Assembly (NCBI GenBank): GCA_015852425.1
Contig: JAAAIG010000947.1
Span: 1-13,994, forward strand
Length of the DNA stretch: 13,994 nucleotides
Source of the DNA: Gryganskiella cystojenkinii
Lineage: Eukaryota; Mortierellomycota; Mortierellomycetes; Mortierellales; Mortierellaceae
Reading direction: 5' to 3'
Below the pieces are notes generated by a model. It was not told where the DNA came from. It worked only from the letters and a program-made list of their open reading frames with translations, and did no database searches. Below are positions 1 to 9,400 of the stretch, piece after piece. Numbering within the stretch: position 1 is the stretch's first letter; every line of letters starts with the position of its first letter. Position numbers and translations under genes: made by a program.

Positions 1-1441
1 AATCACAGGTCTTTTTCAGCTGAGGGCTCTCGCCTTTGTTGCAGGTATAAAAGAGCCACAGGTGGCACCAATGGGCATGGGCCGGCTCTGACACTGACTA
101 CCTGGAGCGCAGATACTCGTCAATTTGAGTCGATCGCCCGGTCGGTCAACCTTGTAGATCGCATTCGGGGTTGCTTGACAGGCCGAGGGCAAGACTCATC
201 CACAAACTGGGTTCTTTTGACCGAGCGAAGAGGGATCGGGGAGCACACCGGTACATTGCTCTGCGTTGGCCGCCTTAAGGTATGGTACAGACCCAACAGA
301 GTCACATCCATAGAGATCGGTCGCTCGGAAATCACAGCCATAGAGTTGATCACCACAGTAAGCCCCAACAGCGATACAAAGATCCTTGTAAGGATGCCTG
401 TTCCTCTTGGGTGGCATTGTGTGTGATGGATGCTTCTCCTGCTTGGCGTTCTTTTCCTTGCGATGATTTCTTGTCGTTAAGGTTCTGTATAGAGTCTGCG
501 CTGCTGTCTTCATTGATCTCGCCATCGTCGCCATCGTCACCGTCACCAAAGGACGCGTTGGCTGATGCGGTCTCGACACATTTCTCGGGGAGTTCGGGAG
601 AGCATCCGTGGCCCATATAGAGGTTCTTCGCCGTCAGGGTACCGTTGCAACTTGGTGGCTCGGGTTCCACGCATTCAGGGTCGATACTACTGTTGACATC
701 GACATTGTGATCACCGCCACCATCGTTGTTGTTGTTGAGCCTTGAGAAGCATCCTCCAGCCGAATAGGGTATTATGTTCGAGATGCAGGGCGATTCACAT
801 TTGAGTCGGTCCACCACAAAGTGGTCGCAGATCAGGGTCAAGATAGTAACTGTCGGGAGGAAATGCACAGATGCACGATATGACAAAAGAAACAAGTTGT
901 CGGTTTCAGTTGAAGCTAATCGCACGGAATATTGGACAACAAACATGCAGGTAAACAAGCAGAAAAAAAGTAATCATAAACTGAACCTTACCATCGTTCT
1001 TAAAAGGGCCTGGTTCGGGTTTTGGCTTCTTGTGATTTTGATGGTGGCCATCCTTGTTGCGAAACTTTCCATGCTTATGCGAATTATGTTTGCCTTGATG
1101 TCCACCACGGTGTCGGTGATGATCATGCTTGTTCTTTCCATGATGGGCTTTATGGTCGTGATGGCGAATATGATTGTTTTGGGCTTTGAAGAGTTCGTTG
1201 GTGTGTTCATCTTCGTGTTTTTCCTGCTTGAGTCTCTTGAGTAATTGACCCTGTGTACAAAAAGTCGACCGGGCGGAATTTGAATCCCTCTTGCGCGTTC
1301 GAGTTGATCACTGTCGTCAATGACTTCTTGCGGCACGGTTGACGCTGCGAAATGACCGTCGAAGGCTTCGATCCGAGAGCAGACGAGTCCTGTCAACGTC
1401 AAAACCAGGGCGATCCCGGGAACAGAACGTAGTATTCTCAT
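1..1441 (-). pseudogene. Secreted His-rich, Cys-repeat protein gene, frame-broken (probable pseudogene, runs off the left edge)
   Basis: Begins with ATG at 1441 and a clear signal peptide (MRILRSVPGIALVLTLTGLV, then CSRIEA, likely cleaved before FDG). After about 60 residues the frame must change near the T5 run at 1259-1263 to enter a His-rich stretch (1226-993, 19 His in 78 residues). A good intron follows (850-991, GTAAGG...CCGACAG, phase 1). The next exon (from 849) has scattered Cys, an Asn run and a Gly/Asp-rich linker. Another frame change between about 540 and 370 leads to a Cys repeat (YCGDQLYGCDFRATDLYGC at about 360-304). TGA at 196-198 sits inside a second copy of the repeat (VCG-stop-VLPSAC), and a third copy near 1-60 (FYTCNKGESPQLKKTC) is in yet another frame. 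The repeat pattern CG-x(n)-C-x(3)-[TP]-x-x-[LI]-Y-x-C resembles Cys-rich secreted proteins I associate with Mortierella. Function unknown; the His tract could bind metal. Alternatives: sequencing indels, introns I missed, or a functional protein ending at 196. Confidence 0.5.
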
Positions 1442-2279
1442 CGCCGCGGGTCAGGTGCTTTGTATGGGCAGAGAGGACAAAAAATATGCGGATACAGTAG
1501 GACGGAAAGGGAAGTATCGTCTTTACTCTATTGGTATATTTTGCATCTATCTATTGAGAGATCAGAAGTAGAAAAGTCAAAAGAGGGAATTCTGCGGTGT
1601 TTCCGACGGGTGGTTCGTGGAGGCGAAAGGAGCAATTACAGAGAAAGGAAATGAACAAAAAAGGAACAAAAAAAGCAAGGAAGATTCAAAGACGATCCCC
1701 ATCGAATTGAGCTGTGGTAAGAGCTAAAATCTAAAGAACTCCTCACCAGGGGTGAGAAAATCAGGAAGGTAGACCAAGACAGCACAAAAAAAGAGGGACT
1801 CAAACTACAGGGAACGCGTCGATTCCCTGACTTTTTAGCGTGCGCTATTACTCCCCTTACTTTTTTTTTTGTCTACTCCAGATTTCCGGTCTTCAAGGGT
1901 TTGGGGTTTGGAGAGGAGAAGAAGAGGAGCTTTGCTCTCCCTGTTGTTTCTGTTGGACACGATAGTGAAATCGTGCGACCTTCATTCCTCTTCCCCTCGT
2001 TCCTTTTCTCTAGGAAATCTTCGCGAACCTTGTACTCCAAGAGATCTCCCTTCCAAATCGAGTCGAGGGACTCTCGTCACCCCCGAACGCTAAACGTAAA
2101 AAAGAGTTGAAATCCCGGATAATATTAGTACCGAATTTGTGACCGTATCTCTTTACTCAAGATTATTTAATCCGTTCGATTTTTTTAATTTTAACGCTGC
2201 CGCCCGCATCAACCCCCTACTTTCTTTTTCTTTTGCCCATTCAAACCAGTCATCTCTTCAAAAATAACATCCACATGCC
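1442..2279. promoter_or_regulatory. Divergent intergenic region between the Cys-repeat gene and VPS52
   Basis: 838 bases separate the two divergent start codons, so both promoters should lie here. I see no convincing coding exon. The short open frames at about 1460-1650 and 1870-2110 show no domain and have low-complexity composition. The last 120 bases before the VPS52 ATG are T/C-rich with A/T runs, as is common in fungal leaders. A TATA-like stretch (GGTATATTTT) lies near 1531. No RNA gene was recognised. Confidence 0.5.
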
Positions 2280-5200
2280 ATGGACTCACCAGAGCCACCT
2301 CTTGCGCCAACCACGCCCAACAACACTACTAGTCCATCGAACGCATTAGTCGACAAGGACAACCTCACTACCCCAGGTCCAGGCACGACCTCAAATGTTG
2401 CACGCCGCAACTCTCAGAAGCGTCAGTCTCTAACAGGGCTCAAGTTTTTGAATGAGCTACTCGATGACCAGGACCAAGACCTGCTGGACCAGGACCTCAG
2501 GAATGCTCAAAACGTAATGATATTCATACCCCGAACTTTAGCTCTAGCATTCGACGAAACTTGGAGAAAACGCGAAGAACCTTTCTCATTGGTGCTGTTG
2601 ATGAACCGTCCATCTCGTTTACTCACCGTCACTACAACGACTCTTTTCCCTTCCTCGAAATAGGACTCGACCAGGTCACCAAAGTCAGGAACCGAGCCCA
2701 CCATGTCTTTATTCCTGCAGGATGACCTCGCTTTCGAGCAAGTTGGAGGTATTATGCGACACTTTTAACTAGTCAGATTGAAGGTGTGAAAGAAGTGTTC
2801 GACTACACAAGAAATACTGACACGTATAACTATTATTTCAATCAATCTTTGGCGTCGCAGATCGAATCTCAGAATTTCAAGAAGATGAGTTTGTGAAGCA
2901 AGCTTTAGCCAAGGCAAGGCATTAATACTGGAAACATAAGGATCAGATACAAACGACACAAGCAGTGAAGGAGCTCGTTTTAACATTTACTCTTTCTTTT
3001 TCCGATTCTTCGAAACTCAACAACTCTTAGGGCATGGATCTCCGAGAATATGCGCACCACATTGAGAGCGAACTGGACATCGTCGGACAGGATCACGAGG
3101 ATGACTGTAAAGTAAAACGTTTGAAAACGCCTGTTCTGAGATCCGTTTAGTTTCTGCGTAGCATATATGCTAACAGGATCCACGACGCTCAAAAATGTCT
3201 TTTGCTTTCCCTCGTCCATTCAATAGACGTTCACCAAAGTCAGGCTTTTGTGGATTTACATGGACAGATCACATCCTGTGACGAAATCCTGGAAACAATG
3301 GAGAATCTGCTGAGTATCTTTCAAACGGACCTCGGCAACATCTCGACCGAGATTCAGACTCTGCAGACAAAATCTGTCTCGATGAGTATTCAACTCAAGA
3401 ACCGAATGGCGGTCGAGAATCATTTGAATGATCTTTTGGAGGGGATCCTGGTCACACCACAATTGATCCGCAAGATCTACGATGGTGAGGTCGATGAGAC
3501 CTGGTTGGCAGCGCTGGCGGAGTTGAACAGCAAGATGTACCATGCGAAGGCACGACAGGGTCGTCATATCCGTGCGCTCAAGGAAGTTGGACCGGAACTG
3601 GAAAGGCTGCGCGTTAAAGTAAGAGTTACCTGTATTTTTTTCTGGACTCCGAAAGGGCAACAACTGTATGTGGCTCTGACTCTGTTTTTTTTTACTCCTT
3701 CCTTTAGACTGTGGAAAAGATTCGCGAGTTTTTGCTGGCAAAGATCAAGTCGTTCAGGATACCCAATACCAACGTTCAGATCATGCAACACTCTGTGCTC
3801 TTGAAATACAAGGAGCTGAACCAGTTTGTCATGGAACGACATAGCGAGGTTGCGGCCGAGATTCGACAAACCTACGCGAACACGCTTCGGTGGTACTTTT
3901 CTAATCAATTTGAGAGTTATGCGGCAGGTCTCGAGAAACTACAGGTAAAAAAAATGGAGAATTCACTATACTTTGGAATCGAGATGATTGACAGCTTTAT
4001 GCTGAAAATTGTAGGGCAGCTGTTTTAACCTGAAATACCCCGAAATAGAGTGCTGTCGGTGACAAGTATGACATGTTATGCACGGACGAGAGTGCAAGGA
4101 AAGGTACGGCCACTCGACATAGAGGCGATATGAAGCAGGTATCATTGCTGTTGACAGATCCAAGCAAAGCTAAACACTGATCGCTCATGGTCCACAAAAT
4201 GATTAGGTCTCTTTGGAACAACCAAAGCTCTTTCCCAAAAGACAAACGTCTTTGCAATCGGATCGCGTCTCGACACTTTGAAGAACCAGGATGCAGGATT
4301 GATCCTTATTCATGTCGCCAATGAAAAGAACTTAGTAAGAACGAAGCAAATTTACTTTATAGTCTTCTTTCGCCTTTGCTCTTTCTTTCCTTCCTTTTTT
4401 TTTGTTGACCAATTTCGTCTTGAATAATTTAGAAATACCCCTACGAGGCCCTCTTCCGAAGCTTCAACCTCGCCCTCATCGACAATGCCAGTTCCGAATA
4501 CTTATTTTTGATCGAATACTTTTCGAAACGTTCACAACCAGATCTGGAGAGTATCCAGGCTGTATTCACTCAGATCTTTGAGCCAACACTCAAATTAGGC
4601 ATGGTAAGATGATCATCCAAGTGACAAGGAACTGTTTAATATCTAGTATCTAGACGTCCACCTGAGCTCCTTTTTTTTTTTTTTTTAATACTGATTATAC
4701 TCTTCTTGTTTTGTGGTGACCCTTGTTAGGCAAATGTCAAAGAGTATGCGGATACAAGCTTTGACGCGATCGGGATCTTGCTCTGTCTGAGAATCAATCA
4801 TCAGCTGGCCAAGGAATTGGAACGGAGAAAGATCCCAGGATTGGACAAGTACCGGGATGCGATCCATATGGCGCTCTGGCCAAGGTTCCAAGTCGTTGTC
4901 GACATGCATATCGATAGTGTTCGGAAAGCGAAGACAAAAATCAAGCCAAAGAACGTTCATCCCCACTGGGTAAGTCATGCCTCTTGTTAAAATGGGAGTT
5001 ATATTGGACGGTACTACTGTTGGCATAGAGTCCACATCTGACATTGTGCCTTTCATGTTTTTTTTTGGTTGGATGTTACTTAGATTGCTAGACGATACGG
5101 AGAGTTTGCAAGTTCGTTGTTGTTGTTGAATGACGAACAAACGGATGTTATGCCACGGTACGGAACAATCGTTATCTACAAATTTTTGTTAGCTAAGCTC

Positions 5201-5985
5201 ATTGCGTCCAATGTTGCATCTTGACTGATTCGTCTCTTCGTTTTTTTTTTTTTTTTTTTTCGCTTGGCTGTTTTAGACTTGCGTTGCTTCGGTTAGAGAC
5301 GAGTTCACTGTTCGATATCATGTCCAAGACGTTCCCGGATACCAAAAGTCGACTCATCTTTTTGATCAACACGTTCGATCTTGTCCTGACTCTGCTTGCA
5401 GTAAGTTATCGTGGACGTTTCCTTGATTGCAGGGGGGAGGTTTGGCACGCATATCTTTTAAGTAGCTAACTATATCCTGTTTATCGATTCAAATAGGACG
5501 TCAGAACAAACGGAGTCGAGGTAGAGAATGATCATTGGAAACAAGCCCTGCATCAAACAATCGCTTTATTCGTCGAGGAAGAGTTGAAACCGTACCTGGG
5601 AGACCTGATCTCGTTCATTCGGATGGTCGAGATTGCAGGAGGCGTCTCGAAGGTGCAGTTGGAGCATTTTGAAAGAACTTCGTACACGTTCAGCAATACC
5701 TGGCGACAATCTCTATTGGCGATCAATACGAGTGTAATTCAACACTTTTCCAGTTTCAAGAACGGTACTCTAGTCCTGCATCAGGTGCTGGGCCAATTGA
5801 TCGTTTATTATACCCGGTTCCATAGTTTGCTGGACGAAAAGTTGCAACAATTGGGTGCCGCTGCCGGAGATGAATCCTCTACGACGGTCAAGGCGACGAG
5901 TACTCGTGGATGGGGCCATCAACCGGTCGGGATCCAGACTGTGATGGTCGAGGTCAAGAAGTTCCGGTCGAATTTTATGCCTTGA
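2280..5985 (+). CDS. VPS52: Vps52, subunit of the GARP/EARP vesicle-tethering complex (13 exons)
   Basis: Vps52 joins Vps51, Vps53 and Vps54 in the GARP complex, which tethers endosome-derived vesicles at the trans-Golgi. My exons are 2280-2513, 2721-2748, 2861-2913, 3031-3106, 3227-3618, 3708-3944, 4049-4103, 4207-4334, 4433-4603, 4730-4969, 5084-5157, 5277-5400 and 5497-5985. They join in phase to 2301 nt, 766 aa (human about 720). Family landmarks: FVKQALAKG (about residues 97-106), then FVDLHGQITSCDEIL and the coiled-coil-like LGNISTEIQTLQ (about 137-175); VEKIREFLLAKIKSFR (from 263); KYPYEALFRSFN (402-413); ALWPRF (about 506-511); RLIFLINTFDL (about 590-600); and a C-terminus ending near MVEVKKFRSNF. 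The N-terminal 78 residues are Pro/Ser/Thr-rich and then acidic. One intron is GC-AG (2914-3030) and exon 2 is only 28 nt. All other introns are GT-AG, 89-207 nt. Identity is firm; exon 2 and the start of exon 3 are least certain. Confidence 0.95.
2914..3030 (+). other. VPS52: GC-AG intron in VPS52
   Basis: The exon ends GCCAAG and the intron begins GCAAGG; it ends CTCAACAACTCTTAG before GGCATGGATCTC. This split joins FVKQALAK to GMDLREYAHHIESEL in phase 0, which matches the family motif. Reading through instead hits TAA within three codons. AAG|GCAAG is the usual context of GC donors, and CTCAAC upstream of the acceptor can serve as branch site. Confidence 0.75.
4671..4686 (+). repeat. T16 tract in a VPS52 intron
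   Basis: Sixteen consecutive T in the intron 4604-4729, upstream of the acceptor CCTTGTTAG. It probably acts as part of an extended polypyrimidine tract and is a likely site of length polymorphism. Confidence 0.85.
5241..5260 (+). repeat. T20 tract in a VPS52 intron
   Basis: Twenty consecutive T in the intron 5158-5276, ending 16 bases before the acceptor TTTTAG. It has the position of a polypyrimidine tract. Runs this long are slippage-prone, so its true length in the genome is uncertain. Confidence 0.85.
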
Positions 5986-6009
5986 GACCAAGTTTTGTGT
6001 ATCTTAGAC

Positions 6010-6015
6010 AATAAA
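6010..6015 (+). terminator. Poly(A) signal AATAAA of VPS52
   Basis: A canonical AATAAA 25 bases after the VPS52 stop codon, followed by A-rich sequence (GAAAGAAAGCC, ACAACAAGC). Position and strand fit 3'-end formation for VPS52. Confidence 0.6.
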
Positions 6016-6298
6016 CGAAAGAAAGCCAACAACAAGCAAGGCAACAAACAGGGAAGGCGGTTACATTGGAATGTTCAACTTTTTCCCTTTTTTCACTTGT
6101 TGTTCCTTCCTTTCTTCAATCCTCGCTCTCTTCCCCACCTCAAGTATCTTACCAGACCCAGCTAGCTCTCAGCTAACAGAGCAGAATAAAAGGACGTACA
6201 TGACTGTCGCCACGGACCCCTCCGACGCATCGGAGTCTCTCTGCCCCGTTCATCAAGATTGGCCTATACCAGGACAAGAATCTTTTCCTCATCTTCCA

Positions 6299-6419
6299 AT
6301 GGCATTGTTTAAGAGGGTTCCGAAACCTGACCAAGAAATGGTTCTTTGTCTACGCGATCGTAGCCCTGATTCATTTCTCAATCCAACCGTTTGACGCATC
6401 GGACGATCATCATCTCCAG
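6299..6419 (+). pseudogene. Orphan N-terminal signal-anchor fragment in the VPS52-INTS7 gap
   Basis: ATG at 6299 in context CCAATGG starts MALFKR. One base later, after the G3 run at 6315-6317, the shifted frame continues FRNLTKKWFFVYAIVALIHF and then SIQPFDASDDHHLQ, up to a possible donor (CCA|GTACGA at 6418). Basic residues followed by a hydrophobic stretch and a polar tail look like a signal peptide or signal anchor. The shifted frame is already open from about 6204 and ends at TGA 6483, inside the 3' end of INTS7. No downstream exon is visible, because INTS7 occupies the other strand. It may be a truncated, frame-broken 5' piece of a duplicated gene, or chance. The rest of the 5986-6474 gap holds only T/C-rich DNA and poly(A) signals. 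Confidence 0.3.
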
Positions 6420-6427
6420 TACGATTT

Positions 6428-6437
6428 TTTATTTATT
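6428..6437 (-). terminator. Poly(A) signal of INTS7 (two overlapping AATAAA)
   Basis: Read on the minus strand the sequence is AATAAATAAA, two overlapping AATAAA hexamers 38-47 bases beyond the INTS7 stop codon, flanked by A-rich DNA. This is the expected position for INTS7 cleavage and polyadenylation. Confidence 0.6.
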
Positions 6438-6474
6438 TTTGCAAATGTCATGTTGTGTCGTTGCTTGCTTTTCT

Positions 6475-9400
6475 TCAAATTGTGAATCCAAATTGGTTCG
6501 CCTTCACGACTACAGAGGACGGATGTGATGTCGGTCGCGAAGAGACGAAAAACTCTTGAGGGATCCAGGTCGGGAAGGAGATGTATCGCTGAAGCAACTG
6601 TTGAACAAGCGAGATATTTCTCTCCAACAGTGTTAAGGCCTCGTCCTCGTTCTCAGTTCGACGTTGCAGCTGTTCGTTCAAATACTGAAGTGTCAGTCCA
6701 GACGATGACTTGAACACGTCAACAAACGTTACGTTGCTTCTGCTGGACTTGTTAGTGGTTCTCTCCTCGGTATCCATTCTCGAACTCGCCGTAGACCCGT
6801 TCATCAACATCCCGGGGTCCAGCTGTCCCAAAAGCGGAATCAGCAACGGATCAATATCGAACACATCGTCCTCCTCCACAATAACCGCACTGGTGGACGA
6901 CGATCCTCTCTGTTCGGAGGGTTCCATCATCTCGGTATCGTTATCGTTCCCCTTTAGGGTCTTCTTGCTTGGCGACAATCGGGCCAAGGATTTTGCGATC
7001 CGCTGAATTGCAAAGGCGAGGATCAAGCACAAAGTCTGCTGAACCTCAATCGCGACATCGGATTGCAGTCTCTGATTCGTCAATCGTGTAGTCTCCTCAG
7101 AATTTTCTGGATTAGAAGATACAAATGTCCTCAAGACAGTGTATTCGTGCGCGAGTTGATTGAGGCCATTCGCACACTGGTAAAGCGCCATTCCGTCCCC
7201 AGAGAGGGACACGTTCGAGAGCCTTATGGATGCGTGTCCTTGAGGGCTGCTGCTTCCATCAGCAGACCGGTCCTGTTGGTTTTGACGGAGAGACCGTCTG
7301 TGGGTAGAAAGGCTTGTCGAGAGTAAACTTAGGGTTGTCACCGTCAACTGACAGGCCTCCAAGTAGTCCCGTCGCAGGGAGCAAACCTTCAGCTGGAAGG
7401 TACGATCGATTTGATAAGCTTCGATTTCCTGTAATTGTTTTAAATGCAAAAATGAGAGCGGTTAGTGGACCCACTTTTTTCCAATTCAAAAGCTCCATGG
7501 GACTTGAAAATCTCAGGGGACATCATCTTACCTCCAAAGATGCGACTATCTTGGCAAACATTTGCTGTTGCAGATACAGATCGACTCCTTCTTCAGTTTC
7601 CTCCCGACCACCAACCATCGATTGGAGAGAACTTTCAGCCAAAGCAAGCGTCTGCAAACTTGAGAGCCAGAGAGAATATGGGACGTTCAAGACAGGTCTT
7701 TCCAGGTTTTTGAGTGCAATCGTCGCCAAGGTCGGCCATCCTGCCTGGAACGAATACCGCGCCAACTGATACAATTCCCAATGATTTCGAGAGGGTAATT
7801 CAGAAATATCGACCTGACTGAACTTTTCAAACAGACTTGCAACCCTGGATTCGAACGCCTCTGAAGCTGTGACATCCATCTTGGCTCGGTGAAGCACAAG
7901 CGACTCGAGAACTGTGCGAAAGACAGTAATCTATGCGACAGCAGATTTACACCAAACAACCGTCAATTTACAGCGCCTCATCGGCTTTGATAACCCCTTT
8001 CAATAATTTCCTGGAACTTACAAAGAGAATGGTCTTGGACGACTCTGCAAGATCTTCCAGAATTGCCATCAGCGCCTCTTGTTGTACCAACATCTGAGAG
8101 GGCCGTTGCTGAGCCAGCTGTAACAAAGCCTTGCTCAACAGTAGTGATTGCTCTATTAGGTTTGTAAATAAAGATTAATATAAGAAAAAATCTTTACATC
8201 CGATTTCTCCTATCCGCCCAGTGGTAGGTACCCATTCTTACCAGGAAAGTTGGCAAACCATTTCAACAAAGTCACCAGCAAGGTTTCGACTCTAGTATTT
8301 TCCTCCAGTGTCACATCGATCAATAGCCAAAGAACCGTCCTTGCTTGACCGTTGGCTTCCGTCGTCGTCCGGGACGCGCTCCATATCCGGTCCAGAAATT
8401 GCTCCATCGATTGAATTGTGACCTGTACTGCCTCGGTGTATGTCTCGCTGTTTTGTAATTGCGCACCGGTTTCTTCAGCAAGATCAAGTTCTAGTTCCAG
8501 AAAGTTGGGCAAAACGATTGAAAATAGAGAGTAACACTCTAAAAGTACGAGCTGTACCGTTGCCGACACTGGTGTTGCTGTTGTCGAAACCTGGGCTAGT
8601 TCCGTGTACTTGTTAAGTAGTTCCATCGCCAGTCCAACAAACTCAATCATGATCGCTCGTCCGGTTTCCAGTCTCGTGTAGATCATTGGCATCACGCTCG
8701 TAAACCGGAAAATCTTGTGCAATGTGCTGGTTGCCCTGAGAGTCGACTTTTCGTCTGTTGAAGTGGTGGCGATGCTAAAAATGGTCTATAATGCAAAATG
8801 TAAGTGTTAGCCATGGATCTGGTATCAGATATATAATCAAGACATGCAAGGCTTTTTACCTTGATTTGTTCAGGACTGAAATCAATTTGTTTCTGAGCCA
8901 GTGACCCGAGGCACATAAGCGACACGCGGCGAATACCCTGCAGCGGGTGAGACTCTGCCATTTCCAGGAGCAAGCTGATCTGTTGATTGACATCGACCAA
9001 GGAATGAGATGCCAATCTCGTCAATGTCCTCAGGATCGCGACTGTGTATTCACCATCCTGATTCATGTCCAAGATATCGATGCAAGTCTTTCGAGCGAGT
9101 CGAGCCAAAGCAATATCCTCAAACATGTGTCCGAAGATACGGATCAGTCGCCTTTTCAAAGGTAAAGGCGTTTTTGAGTCCCGGACCATAAAGGCGAGCT
9201 TTCCAGATATGATGGCACAGAATTTTTGAGAATGAGCACACATCCTGTCCGCCGCATAGATCGCTGCACTGACTTCCATGGCTTCAGAGGAGTCTAACGA
9301 GTGGATCACGCTGTAAGAGATTTTTCGCATTATTAGTACAAGTCTCTTTTCCCGACTGGACAGAAATCCTTAGTAGTTCGTCCGGTCTACGTACTTGTGA

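Noticed and set aside
43..55. TATAAAAG box on the plus strand near the left edge
   Set aside because: It falls inside the third Cys-repeat coding remnant (FYTC codons on the minus strand), so it is probably chance.
350..958. A start at 958 for the left-hand gene
   Set aside because: The first part (958 to about 850) lies in a good GT-AG intron (850-991); the real upstream exon is the His-rich segment.
1869..2110. Two overlapping plus-strand frames upstream of VPS52
   Set aside because: Low-complexity Ser/Arg/Leu peptides read from T/C-rich leader DNA; no domain and no link to VPS52 exon 1.
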